64,000 nucleotides of DNA from Schizochytrium sp. CCTCC M209059 (lineage: Eukaryota; Sar; Bigyra; Thraustochytrida; Thraustochytriidae), in contig KN805454.1 of assembly GCA_000818945.1 (NCBI GenBank), forward strand, positions 50,290 to 114,289, given 5' to 3'. A program made the translations under genes and the position numbers. Below, in pieces: positions 47,875-58,860 of the stretch. Each line of letters opens with the position of its first letter. The first letter of the stretch is position 1. Under the pieces are notes generated by a model. It saw only the letters and a list, made by a program, of their open reading frames with translations. It was not told the origin of the DNA and did no database searches.

Positions 47875-50334
47875 ATGCCAAGCAGCGAAGCAGGTGCGAC
47901 AAGCGTGCAGGAAATATGGGCTCGTGCCGATTCGAGTGACTGCGAGGCGCCCAGCGAGGCAATGCGGATCGTCGCAGCCTCTGTCGTATTAGAAAACGCT
48001 GCGCATGACGAGCAGTGCTTTGCAAGAATCGCCGAGCTTCAGGACCATGCCCGAACCGTAGCGCAGAATATGGGCTTGGCCCATGGCGTCTTTGATAATG
48101 ACCACCGCGGCAACGAGACACCGCTTATTCCCAAGCTTGCAGCTTTGCATGGACAGCTGGTGAACGAGGCCTTTTACGAGACGCTTCGCGACAAAGCACA
48201 ACTTTTTTGTACCGGGCTCGACAAAGTCCAAAGCGAAGCAAAGGAAGCTTGGGAGCAATGTCTTGCAGAACGCCTGCAACTTGTGAGCGAGCATATTACT
48301 TTCGTTCGCGCATCCTATGAAGACAAGCTTGCTCGCGCGCGGCGACATGGCGCAGACCTTGTCGCGACTGAACGGAAGAGACAGACCGAGGAGCGTAGCC
48401 AACTTCAACAAAGGCTAGAGGCTTCGCATCGTCGCGAAACGAGTCGGCTTCATCACGAGCACGGTCTTATTCGCCGCGAGCTAGAACAAAATCTTGGCGC
48501 GGAGCGCCGCAAGACGCAGGCACTGTCCAATACGATGCTCACCAAAAACGCTATGATCAAACAGCTAGAAGCACGCTGCAAGGAGCTCGTTCAGGAGGTT
48601 ACGTCGCTCCGTGACCAGCTTGAAAGTCAGGCCGGCGAGCTCGAGGGTAAAACTGCGAATGCTCAAATGTTCATCGCTATTCTTCAAAAGCAGCTCCGTG
48701 TTGCACTCGACTCTGTCGAAAAGCTCGAGGCAGACGCTGAAGCTCGTGACGAGCAAATCAAGGAGCTTGACGCTCAGGTTGGAACGCTCACAAGCGAAAG
48801 AGATGGTCTTGCGGCCAAGCTCGAATCCACCGAGGCCGTACTACAGGTATTCCGTGAGGATCTCGCCATGTGTCAGCAGGACTTGGGTCTTGAGCGAGAC
48901 GCACGCTGCGTTGCAGAGCAAAATGCCGACACTCTCTCCCACGAGCTCGCGGAGAGTCAAAGAAATTTTGATGAATTAAAGACCGCGCACATGGAGCTCA
49001 CGCGCGACTTGCGCCGAAGCGAGGCCTCGCTCGAAAAGGAGCGCATGCTGAGGCACGAGGAGGCCAATCAACATTTGGAACAGGTTGGCAATTGGCAACA
49101 AAAGATGAATGTAGAGACAGACAAAGTGAAAGAACTTCAATTTGGCATGCAAGAGTATGCGAAATTGCAGCAGCGGTACCGCGAGCTCGACGTACAGCGC
49201 CAGGAAGCCGAGGAGCAGCTCAGAATGGAACGAGAGGCTCACGCGCGGGAGCGAGAGGAGGCGGCTTGCGCGGCTGCTACGCAATTAGGGCAGAGTGCAA
49301 ACGAAGAGACGAAGGATTTGCATGCGACGCCCGAATCCCTTCCGTCCCGACAAACGACTGCTGCGCAGTTCTTATCACGGCTGGCTCGAGCGCGTACAGC
49401 GACGAATGACTCTGCAGAACCCGGAGATGGCATGGAAATTACCCAAAAGGACAGCGAAGTCGTCGACGATCAAGTTTTCTTTCTGGAAACGGAGCGTCTG
49501 CGCGGGCGCATGGAGCAAGAGCTTCGAGAGACCTTGGAGCGCGAGGTACGCGAAGAGATTCGGCGCAAGTGCGCCGAGACAATGCAGACAGACTTGGAGA
49601 AACGTCTACGCAAAGAGTTTGAGGCGCGGAATCGAATTGCTGTGCAACGAGCTGTGAATGCGGAGCTTGCCCGTCTTGCCCCGCTTGAATCCAAGTGGGC
49701 GGAGGTCCTGCGCAAGCATCGACAAGCCTTGGACGAGGTGAGTATTCGTGCTGGACGGTCCGAGCGCAATTTTTTTCATCTGAACAGCAAGCTCGAAAGT
49801 AGCAAGGCGGACTGCGAAGCTTTGCGGTCTGCTTTGCGTGAAAAGGATCGAGTCATGCTTGCATTGACGGACCATCTGCAGCGCGCGCGGGTGCGAACGG
49901 AAAAGCTCTTGCCTCGTTCGAGCTCCATGAATCAACTCGACGTGGCGCTTGTCTGTCTCGCGGACCCAGCAAAGCTGCAAGCCCTTTGGGACACTTCTGC
50001 TTCGAATCAAACCATGCAGCAGCGACCACGAACTGCGCCTTCGAGACGGCTTCAGGCCGTTTTGACAGATGTAACTGCTCTTGACGACACAGAGTGCACG
50101 GAGGGGCCTCAGAAAGGCGGTGTCGGGTCCATTGATGACCCCAGTCAACGGGAAAAGTCGATGCGAAGGACTCGGAGCGCCAGTCGTGTTGCTGCAGAAA
50201 AGCAAGCGGCTGGAAAAAGACAAATTGTGTTTGGACATCGCGCAGTCCGCGCTCTTCAGTCTGGACCTCATAGGACAGAAGGTCGCATTGAAGGAAGCGG
50301 GGTCACGAAAACTATAACAAAGCACAAGAGATGA
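47875..50334 (+). CDS. Large coiled-coil protein of unknown function
   Basis: Family not recognised. Seen: 819 residues from the ATG at 47875. After a short Ser/Glu-rich head, long heptad-rich helices run from about 40 to 480 with Glu/Leu/Lys/Arg repeats (LVQEVTSLRDQLESQAGELE, LEADAEARDEQIKELDAQVG). A low-complexity break (about 480-530) precedes a second coiled coil at about 535-680. The tail is basic and Ser/Thr-rich. Composition resembles centrosomal, basal-body or Golgi-tether proteins; nothing decides between them. It is convergent with NSUN5 (166 bp between stops). Confidence 0.75.
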   Translation: MPSSEAGATSVQEIWARADSSDCEAPSEAMRIVAASVVLENAAHDEQCFARIAELQDHARTVAQNMGLAHGVFDNDHRGNETPLIPKLAALHGQLVNEAFYETLRDKAQLFCTGLDKVQSEAKEAWEQCLAERLQLVSEHITFVRASYEDKLARARRHGADLVATERKRQTEERSQLQQRLEASHRRETSRLHHEHGLIRRELEQNLGAERRKTQALSNTMLTKNAMIKQLEARCKELVQEVTSLRDQLESQAGELEGKTANAQMFIAILQKQLRVALDSVEKLEADAEARDEQIKELDAQVGTLTSERDGLAAKLESTEAVLQVFREDLAMCQQDLGLERDARCVAEQNADTLSHELAESQRNFDELKTAHMELTRDLRRSEASLEKERMLRHEEANQHLEQVGNWQQKMNVETDKVKELQFGMQEYAKLQQRYRELDVQRQEAEEQLRMEREAHAREREEAACAAATQLGQSANEETKDLHATPESLPSRQTTAAQFLSRLARARTATNDSAEPGDGMEITQKDSEVVDDQVFFLETERLRGRMEQELRETLEREVREEIRRKCAETMQTDLEKRLRKEFEARNRIAVQRAVNAELARLAPLESKWAEVLRKHRQALDEVSIRAGRSERNFFHLNSKLESSKADCEALRSALREKDRVMLALTDHLQRARVRTEKLLPRSSSMNQLDVALVCLADPAKLQALWDTSASNQTMQQRPRTAPSRRLQAVLTDVTALDDTECTEGPQKGGVGSIDDPSQREKSMRRTRSASRVAAEKQAAGKRQIVFGHRAVRALQSGPHRTEGRIEGSGVTKTITKHKR

Positions 50335-50500
50335 CCCGCATTTTTTTTATTCCAAAAAACAAGGAGCCAATTTTATCGCCAGACGTTTATTTCGAGGCTT
50401 GTAAAATCTCACCACTAGGCCTACAAGTGCTGACTGGCATGAAAACTGATACAAAGAAAAAGACAAAAAAATAAAGAGAATTAATCACACGGTTATTTAT

Positions 50501-52033
50501 CTAAGATGAGGCTGTTTCGCTTGTTTCTGCAGTTGCGTCGACCGTCGCTGCAGTAGATCGTGCCTGTTTGCGCCAACGTTTCCGCGCAAGATTCTTCTTC
50601 TTGCGGCGTTTGGCTTCGGCGTCGTCCAAGGTGGCGAGTGTCGAATTCTTTCGAAGGAAAAGCGCCACAAAGAACCCTGAAGTTTCGTCCTTGGCTGGAT
50701 CTGCACGCACGAGCATAGCAGCGTCCTGCGCAGAAAGACCCTCACTCGCAACGCCACGCGTCGGCCAGGATGGGAGCGCCCGAGTGAGAACAAAGTCTGG
50801 ATGGGCCTTTAGCGCCGCAGCAACAACGCCCTCGTTCTCGACACTATGCACAGAGCACGTCGAGTAGGAAATGCACTCCACCTGTGGAAAGGACATGGCG
50901 TGCTCCAGGCACTCGAGTTGAAAGCTCGCAAGGTTTTCAAGACGGTCTGTCTGAGCGGCATCATTTTCTTCGGCGTCAGGATCGCTTTCGGCGGCGTCGA
51001 GAAGATGGTCGACCCTGCCAACCATGCCGGACCCCGAGCAGCTTGGATCAAGTAAAATGACGCGAACATCCCCGAGCTCCTTGTTAGAGGGTTCGACACT
51101 CAAGAAGTCCTGACATGTTGCCGTGACGATTCCATCCGCGTGCGCCTGCTTCATGCGGCGTTGAAGGAGATCGAGGCGGCGGGAACTCTTGTCAAACGCA
51201 AAGACACGACGAAACCCATTGGCAGCAAGCTGGCTCGTTTTGTTGCCTGGTGCAGCTGTCGCATCAAGTGCATCGAAAGGTATTGTGCCGTTTTGGCGAA
51301 ACCTTGCGCAGGCAAGACGGATCGCCTCGGCAGGGAGGCAGCTTGCCTTATCTTGCAAAATAATTTTGCCGCTGTTGACGAGCGTATGATCGTGGAGATC
51401 GGTTCCATGAGGGAATCGCAGGAGGCTGGGGATGTGCGCATCTTGTTCGAAGGTGAGCAATTTACGCGACGTCGAGTTCTCGTCCTGGGCGCTCGCGAGT
51501 GTGGCGCGCACGATTGCGACAGACGCTACAATCTCGTTGACACGGGCGTAGCGCGGAAACTTCGGGGCGTCACGAATGTGGGCTGGAAGAAGGTCTTCCG
51601 GCGTCTTTGCTCCCTTCTCGCGCATAATATCGGCCAGTGACGCACGCAGTGCTTTATCCTGTTCAATAATGGCACGCTTGACAGCTCCGCCGCCTTTGAT
51701 GCCCTTTCCAAAAAGATGGTCGTAGAGCATGACGTATAGGAGGCCGGTGCTTCGGGCGAGCTGCGAGGGCGCAAGTTTGGCGCCGCGAAGAACGGCGTCG
51801 AGGGTATCGCGGTATTTGAGTGTCTCGCAGACCACAGCATAGGTCTTGGTCTTGTTTTTGACGTTGTTGCCTAGCGCAAGAGCCTTGAGCCCTACCTTGG
51901 CCGCGGGTTGTTTTCGCGCGCGCTTGCGCGAGGATGCTCCGGGTCCAGCGATGCTTGCAGCATCACGCTTCGCACCCCGAGTCCCCTGCTGCAGCAGCAG
52001 CTGCTCCATGACGCGGGATGCATCACGATACAT
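50501..52033 (-). CDS. NSUN5: NSUN5/Rcm1-like rRNA cytosine-5 methyltransferase
   Basis: Rcm1/NSUN5 methylates one cytosine in the large-subunit rRNA (25S C2278 in yeast). Seen: 510 residues from the ATG at 52033. The N-terminus reads MYRDASRVMEQLL and TGLLYVMLYDHLFGKGI, typical of NSUN5. The SAM-binding loop is DATAAPGNKTSQLA (about 260-273; the more usual residue is Cys at DxCAAPG). Motif IV is LLDPSCSGSGM (about 332-342) and motif VI is SYSTCSVHSVENEGVV (about 390), each with the catalytic-pair Cys. The end is Lys/Arg-rich. It is a third ribosome-biogenesis gene 4.6 kb beyond the end of BMS1. Confidence 0.92.
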   Translation of the reverse strand: MYRDASRVMEQLLLQQGTRGAKRDAASIAGPGASSRKRARKQPAAKVGLKALALGNNVKNKTKTYAVVCETLKYRDTLDAVLRGAKLAPSQLARSTGLLYVMLYDHLFGKGIKGGGAVKRAIIEQDKALRASLADIMREKGAKTPEDLLPAHIRDAPKFPRYARVNEIVASVAIVRATLASAQDENSTSRKLLTFEQDAHIPSLLRFPHGTDLHDHTLVNSGKIILQDKASCLPAEAIRLACARFRQNGTIPFDALDATAAPGNKTSQLAANGFRRVFAFDKSSRRLDLLQRRMKQAHADGIVTATCQDFLSVEPSNKELGDVRVILLDPSCSGSGMVGRVDHLLDAAESDPDAEENDAAQTDRLENLASFQLECLEHAMSFPQVECISYSTCSVHSVENEGVVAAALKAHPDFVLTRALPSWPTRGVASEGLSAQDAAMLVRADPAKDETSGFFVALFLRKNSTLATLDDAEAKRRKKKNLARKRWRKQARSTAATVDATAETSETASS

Positions 52034-52387
52034 TTATCCTGTCCCTGCGTCTGCGCGCGCGCGTACCTTGTTCGCTTGCTTGTTGCTTGCGTCTAATCGA
52101 GACAGAGATAATTTTTGTCAAGCGACCAATGGTTTTGCGGTCTATGGGTCCAGCCTGCGTATGAGCCTACTAGTAGGCCTAGTAGTAGTGAGAATGGGGC
52201 ACTCCACGAAACCCGTCGCGATACATGAAAGAAAGACATCGTACCCGAATCTGCTACCAAAGACAAAGAAGCACGACCCAAAGGAAAAGAGAATGGACGA
52301 CCGGCAAGAAGTACGACATGGAATGGACGAGAAAATGAGATTTCTTTGTAGACACATGACAGACTTATTTTAACAAATGTGTGGCGC
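52034..52387. promoter_or_regulatory. Upstream region of NSUN5 with TAGGCCTA element
   Basis: 354 bp. It contains a perfect 12-bp palindrome CCTACTAGTAGG at 52166-52177 that overlaps GTAGGCCTAGTA at 52173-52184, about 140 bp upstream of the NSUN5 ATG. No gene was seen. Confidence 0.5.
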
Positions 52388-52765
52388 TTAGATCAGCGAA
52401 GAAGGTGGATAAGCTGGGAGAACTAGCTTTGCATGAAGCCGCTTACGATACGGTCTCTTCCGCAAAAGCTGCGGCACATTCATAGCGCCTTTGAATTGTG
52501 CGTCCCAGAATATTTTTACAACCTTTGTTTGGAAATGGCACTCTCCCTCGAGCAGAGATAAAGTCGATTCCAAATGCTCTTGCGAAGATTGATACAGCTC
52601 GAATTCTAGGCCTTGCATGGATTTGACAGGCGTAAGGCGTACTGAACGCCTGTTTGTGTACGAAACATGATTCACAGTACTCGGAGACTTAGACGCTTCA
52701 TTGTGTGACAATTGTCTTGACAAATCTGCAGTGATTCTGCATTTCTCTGGCTGAGACGCTGTCAT
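52388..52765 (-). CDS. Small unknown protein
   Basis: Family not recognised. Seen: 125 residues from the ATG at 52765 (MTASQPEKCRITADLSRQL). It is soluble, with a mixed strand/helix look (GLEFELYQSSQEHLESTL, CHFQTKVVKIFWDAQF) and a basic end (LLRKRPYRKRLHAKLVL). The frame also stays open upstream through the (AAGC)n repeat, giving a Leu/Ala/Cys tetrapeptide repeat with no ATG until far upstream, so the start at 52765 is preferred. Coding status rests on an uninterrupted frame and ordinary composition only. Confidence 0.5.
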   Translation of the reverse strand: MTASQPEKCRITADLSRQLSHNEASKSPSTVNHVSYTNRRSVRLTPVKSMQGLEFELYQSSQEHLESTLSLLEGECHFQTKVVKIFWDAQFKGAMNVPQLLRKRPYRKRLHAKLVLPAYPPSSLI

Positions 52766-53463
<698 letters not shown>

Positions 53464-54288
53464 TTAGGACTCGAGCGCTTTGGCTTCTTCGTGGACCTGG
53501 GCCCAGTCTACGTTGTTGAAAAAATCGTGATCGTGGCATTTCGAAAGCGTGGAGAGTCGTTGCTGCGGCTTCTTTTCCAAGCAGTGGGTGATGAAGCAAT
53601 GTATGTCTTTGGTGCAGCTCGAACCAGCTGGAAAGCGCAAAGGCTCCGAGCACACATGTCGTGCCGTTTCCTCGTCCGTCTTGCTCATGAAAGGCAAGGT
53701 GCCAAAAAACATTTCAAAAACAATGACGCCCAGCGCAAACCAGTCACTAGCGCGTGTGCATTGGCGAGTTTCCAAGACCTCGGGACTCGCATAGGGAAGA
53801 GTTCCTGACGAGTGCGGGATGCTTGCGGCTCCCTCAAGCCTTTTGGATCGCGAAAAATCGATGAGCTTCAGGCGATTTCCCCGGGTGAGCCCGATATGCT
53901 CTGGCTTGATGTCCCCATGCACAATGTCGTGTTGTGCGAGGTGATCGAGGGCGAGTACAAGTTGGGACGCCACGAGTCTCACTTCCATTTCTGTAAAGGG
54001 GCCTTCTTCTTGAATCAGTGAGTAGAGATCACCACGTTCGCAGTGCTCGATTCCAAGTCGCGGAAGCCTGGCGCTCGAATCCTCAAACACGAGTGTAACG
54101 ACAAAGGGAGAATCCTTGAGGGTGCGTAATGCGTCCACCTCGGCAGCAACGTACTCGGCTACTCGATTGGAGTTCTCGCGGTAGGCCTTCACGGAAAGCG
54201 GTCCCTTCACAATACCGTACTCTGCGCCGCCATCGAAGACATCGGCACGAAAGACGCGCGAGATTTTAACTTTTGGCGAGCAAATCAT
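53464..54288 (-). CDS. Atypical protein kinase or pseudokinase (HGD loop, DFS motif)
   Basis: Seen: 274 residues from the ATG at 54288; the longer frame starts at TTG. The Gly-rich loop is not recognisable. A VAIK-like Lys is in LSVKAYRE. The catalytic loop is HGDIKPEHIGL (Gly for Arg; His where Asn is usual, as in KPEN). The DFG is changed to DFS (LIDFSRSK). It keeps ASPEVLE and ASDWFALGVIVFEMFF. The end matches the kinase at 19080-20042 in style (HDHDFFNNVDWAQV). With the metal-binding Asn and DFG Gly altered, activity is uncertain: it could be a weak kinase or a pseudokinase. Confidence 0.75.
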   Translation of the reverse strand: MICSPKVKISRVFRADVFDGGAEYGIVKGPLSVKAYRENSNRVAEYVAAEVDALRTLKDSPFVVTLVFEDSSARLPRLGIEHCERGDLYSLIQEEGPFTEMEVRLVASQLVLALDHLAQHDIVHGDIKPEHIGLTRGNRLKLIDFSRSKRLEGAASIPHSSGTLPYASPEVLETRQCTRASDWFALGVIVFEMFFGTLPFMSKTDEETARHVCSEPLRFPAGSSCTKDIHCFITHCLEKKPQQRLSTLSKCHDHDFFNNVDWAQVHEEAKALES

Positions 54289-55703
54289 GCTTGTTTTCTT
54301 GCCTGCTTGTGCGCACGCGAGCAAGTGTCAGTTTTGGCGGCACCTGAGGTTTTGGCGCTTGCGCGGCGCTGGCCCTTGTCTTCTTGGCGCTGTTCACCGG
54401 TCTTCTCCATGAAACGTGGACTCCAATACATTTGCGGTTTGCTTGTCCTCGTCACGAGTTCATCTCTCCCTTCTTTTCGATTGCCTTGGATCGTCCCGCT
54501 CGGCAAAGTCCGATGTCGCATCGCAACTGGCTGATTCCCAGACAGCCTTAGCGTCCGTTCATCAGCGCGGCCAGGCGCGCAGCAGGTTTCCAATTCGATC
54601 TGCTACTAGACATTGCAACGGACTGGACCGTCGAATGCTTGGGAACGAAAGTCTGGTTATTGGATAACTTGTCCGGTGAAGGTGAACCCCTAAGCGAGCT
54701 GCCGGTCAGACCTTGAACGTGCGTGACTGCTGTCTATAATCACCTATGAGAAACCCCCCTTGCCATGCCAGGCGCGGATGCCAGGTGTGTGGTGTGGTGC
54801 AGGTGTGGCGCAGGCTGGCGACGTGACCGTCCGCGCCCGTCGAATGTGCTGGTCTGCAGCAGCGATGGGAAACGTAGGGAAGCTCGAACAGGACAGCGCA
54901 CCGCGCTGCGATGCCCTGTGCTGCGCTGTGCTGCGCTGTGCTGCGCTGTGCTGTGCTGCGTTGTGCTGCTCTGCGCTGCGCGGCGCCAGTTGCTTGATCT
55001 TAGATTGACAGTGAGCGCATTGACCGACAGGTGACATTGTCGACCAGCCTTTCGGCCATCCACCTTCTATATTCGACAGGCGAAAACAACGCAGATTCGC
55101 TGGCTTGGAACGAAGCGAAGTGCCTCAGCCAAACATGAACAGATCTATCGCCAGTAAGACAGACGAACCAGCATAGATAGCTTGATGGAGGCAAAGCAAA
55201 ACTCTGCGACGTCTCCGCAAGTATGAGTCGCGCGACGCAGATGAATTTGATCAACCGATCTTTAAGGGTTGAATGCTTTCGGAAAGTTAGCCGTTCATTC
55301 GAATTGCAGCCGCCAGCTGTCCAAGCGCATGGTAAGTGTAGCGAGTCAATGATTGTTGATGCTTATCACTGGCAGACTGGACGGCCAATTTTTCATAAAT
55401 GGTCGACGGTGATTACACATGGCTGAGGGTGAGAAGGAAAGACGGCAAGCAAGCGCATGTAATGCGCAAAGAAGATTTGGCTCAACGATTCTTTGGCTAA
55501 TCATTGGTCGCGTAGATCCAAAATAATCAATTGTACTCAGGGAGAGTCCCCTTCAAATCTAACTTTCTGTTCTTTTCTTTATGCACGTTCATGGTCTTTC
55601 TAGAGTGTGAGCACAGCATTCGTGGGAATCTTATATCTAAGCAAGCGAAACTTGGCCCCAGTTGATTTACGATGCTTTTGCAGGTTTCTGGCCGTCTCAC
55701 GAG

Positions 55704-56009
55704 ATGGATTGGGTTTTGCACTCTGATCATGTGCGCCAGAAACCGCGTGTGGTCGACTATCAACCATCTTTGAAATCATTGCTCGCGAGACTTCGCAAGT
55801 CTGTAATCTACAAATACACATTTCTTGGCGCGCTGAGGAGACACAGCTTGTTTCAAGACGTTCATCATAAATGCGAACGCCTCATCGAGTGCACTACCGA
55901 AGAGTGCTACGTATGTGACATGGACTTCATCCTCTCCCAGCTTCGGAGACAGATTGGCAAAGTGATACATCATTTGCGAGCGCGAGGCAGCTCGGCAACG
56001 GCATACTGA
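55704..56009 (+). CDS. Possible small protein or exon remnant
   Basis: An open frame of 101 codons from the ATG at 55704, with ordinary composition (FLGALRRHSLFQDVHHKCER, CYVCDMDFILSQLRRQIG). A GCTTTTGCAG acceptor-like site ends at 55683 in the same frame, so this could be a terminal exon. No family was recognised and there is no flanking exon evidence, so confidence is low. Confidence 0.2.
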   Translation: MDWVLHSDHVRQKPRVVDYQPSLKSLLARLRKSVIYKYTFLGALRRHSLFQDVHHKCERLIECTTEECYVCDMDFILSQLRRQIGKVIHHLRARGSSATAY

Positions 56010-58578
56010 CGAGGCCGGTACGCTCTATGCGGTCCCTCTTCCCATTGACAGAAAATTGGCTGCGCCATTTGCTGCTGCGTGAGGGGCGGATTCTGGCTCT
56101 CGCTGAGGGCTTTGCGCATGGCCTCTGCGAGCGCGGCGGCCCGGGTCCCTTGGCACGTGGAGGGCGGCATTCGTTCGCTCGCTCGTTCGCTCGTTCACTG
56201 GCGTGCTTCTTGTCTATCCCTTTCTCTCCCTCTGCGCGGAGTAGGCCGGCACGAGCTTGCGCACGGGTCCGATTACGAGCGAAGAAGAGACGAGGAGCGC
56301 TCGCCCGGGAGACCAACTGACCGACCACGAGCTGCAGGTTCGAGCTGCCTTTAGTTGAGGTTTTGCTGTCGTCGCCCGAGGCCATCTGATTGGCCGCACG
56401 CGATCCTCGCTGCCAACAGAAGATGCCACGACTGTCAGCTGCAACAAGCCAGCGAGCAAGCGAGAGAGAGAGAGCGAGCGAGCGAGTGAGCGAGTGAGCG
56501 GGGACTCTTTCTCAGGCGGCGGTTGCTGTTGAGGCTACCCAGTAGTTGGCCACACCCCGCAGTTTCCTCCTCTCTGCGGTATACCCAATCGAGTAAACGC
56601 ACGTTTTGTTTGTCTTGTCTTTCCTGTCATTCAAGAACTCACTCGTTGATCTGCGTCACGATTCGAGGACCCTGCGCGCAGCCCGTGGCAGCCGTCTCTT
56701 ACGGCTAATGCCAGCCGGGCTTCTGCCGACGCTGGCAGGAGATGCAGACAGCCATCCATGCTGGCCGGCCGTGTTGGCCGGCCCCAGTCACGATGGGCCG
56801 GCCATGGCATCTCGACCGGGCGCGTGTTCTTGAGAGTGACTGGGGCAGGCGGTCTGATTAACCCTCACCGTGGGGCGTCCCTACTAGCGACGCCTAGGTT
56901 GCTCCCGCTCGCGCTCTCGAGCTTCCTTCTCGAGAAACGACCGTCCCGGCTTGGCATGGCCTGGCATGTGGCCTGGCATGGCATGGCGTGGCATGGCGTG
57001 GCATGGCGAGGACTGGCGAGGCGTGGCGTGGCGCAAGTCGTTCGGGGAGGCGATGACCTCGGTGGCGGTCAATCGATCGGTGGTACCAGTCACCTGAGCA
57101 AGACCTAATGGACGGGGCCCAGCGATACTTTGAGTGGACGAACCCTGCGTCTGTTTGCCAGAATGCCAGCACAAGCACGAGCAGCCAGAAGCCAGGCAGC
57201 AAGCCGACGACCAATGGCGAGACTCTCTTGCGTGCAGTGCTTGCCTGCTTGCTTGCCCTGCGCCAGTTCAGACTTCTGTGGTGGAGTCTGACCAGGCTGG
57301 CTGCAGCCTCGCAGTCGCTCGCCCTGTCGTGGACAACAAAAAAGACGGAAAGAATGGGGTCGAACGCCTTTCTCTTCCGGCGACGAGTTGCAAGGCGGGC
57401 TGCAAGGCTTTGCCTCCGTGCTGGAAGAGCGGCGGCTGGAAGAACGAGCTAGCTCACGCTTTGCATCGACGCCAGGCTGCTTGCTGTTAGTCACGCGGGT
57501 CGACGGTCATGTCAGCGTCCACCAAGACTCTCTCGCTCTGCCATGGCGGCGAGGCTCTTTTGCACCTCCTCTCATCAATGACCCAAGCTCGATTAGGGCC
57601 TCGTGGCTGTGATGTAAGCCTGCTTATCTAATACGTCGTTAGGGGCAGACGACTGACAATCTCGCCGGGCTGGTCGGCTGACACGGACGGAGCCTCGAAG
57701 CGTGCGTGCGTTATTCCGCAGCCGTAAGGGAGGGGAGTGGGGTGGGGCTGCATGCGTGAGGGCGGTATAGAAAGCTGCATGCATGCATAGTAATGTCAAT
57801 TATACTTAGCTGGTAGTGCGATGAGATCTTTGAGATCTTCCACTTTTTGACAAACAAACAACCGCCAACGATGTCTGGAGAGAGGGTTGACATATTTCCC
57901 GGGTCGCCATACTAATGAGACTCGTTTTTTTTTTAGTTTGGTCGCGTTGAGGTTGCGAGAGCTATTAGGCAAGAACGCATCTCGTGCACCGTGGGGCGAC
58001 ACTTGCTGGAGCCGGAGGGAGGTGGAGCTCCGGACACGGCCGCATGGAAGAAGGGAGAGAAGTAACGCGGTGCTGAAATCTGATAGGTTTTGCTTGTTCG
58101 TTTTTTTTTTGGTGTCGAGGCATAAGCCTTGGGGGCTCGAGAGTAGTGCTCAAGAGTAGCGCCCAAGGCTTTTCCCGTGGCGAGCGAATTGATGAACATG
58201 CATGCAGGCCCAGTGAGGCCTGATGCACTAGTGCGATAATGTCGTCTATGGAAGATCGGTTTATGCGTGAAGCCAGAAAATAAAGAAGCTGCACTTCACC
58301 ATTAATTATTTATTTTTCCCTGTTCGAGGACTAATTTTAGTCATGCAACAGAGACGCCGCGTCGCGATAAACAGTGCGCGTTCTCACCCAAAGTCAGATC
58401 CCCAATTCTATAAATGAGAAAGAACTGGCTTTTAGTCCAAGAAACAGGTCTGAGCAACTCGGTCGAGTTCTGTTGACAGACAGGTTTTCAGACTCGCGCA
58501 CTCGGAATGCATGACGTTCTCCGTGTATGCTTGCCGCGGCAAAATGAGCTGCACGTTTTACGAAATTTGTTATTCATT

Positions 58579-58860
58579 TTATTGGAAACGACGCTGTCCA
58601 CTGTTTGGCGTAGGGTCGCTTGTAGTTGCTGCAGCCATTGCGAGCGTCCATACGGGAAGCTCGGGCATGGTGTAGAGCCGCTCGCGATAAAGTGGTTGAC
58701 CTGCTCTTCGAATCACATTTAGCGGAACCTCGTTGTCGGCAGCAGGGTTCTCCAAGGTCATGGCCAGGGACGTCATGATGCTCTGGATCTGCGCTTCCGA
58801 AAACTGCACAAGGCCGGAGCCTGCGTTGCCGTTTGTCGCGGACGTAGGCTCGTTCGGCAT
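58579..58860 (-). CDS. Possible small unknown protein
   Basis: 93 codons from a clear ATG, with ordinary composition and a helix-like core (FSEAQIQSIMTSLAMTLENP). It stands alone in the gene-poor region. No family was recognised. The length alone does not exclude a chance frame. Confidence 0.3.
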   Translation of the reverse strand: MPNEPTSATNGNAGSGLVQFSEAQIQSIMTSLAMTLENPAADNEVPLNVIRRAGQPLYRERLYTMPELPVWTLAMAAATTSDPTPNSGQRRFQ

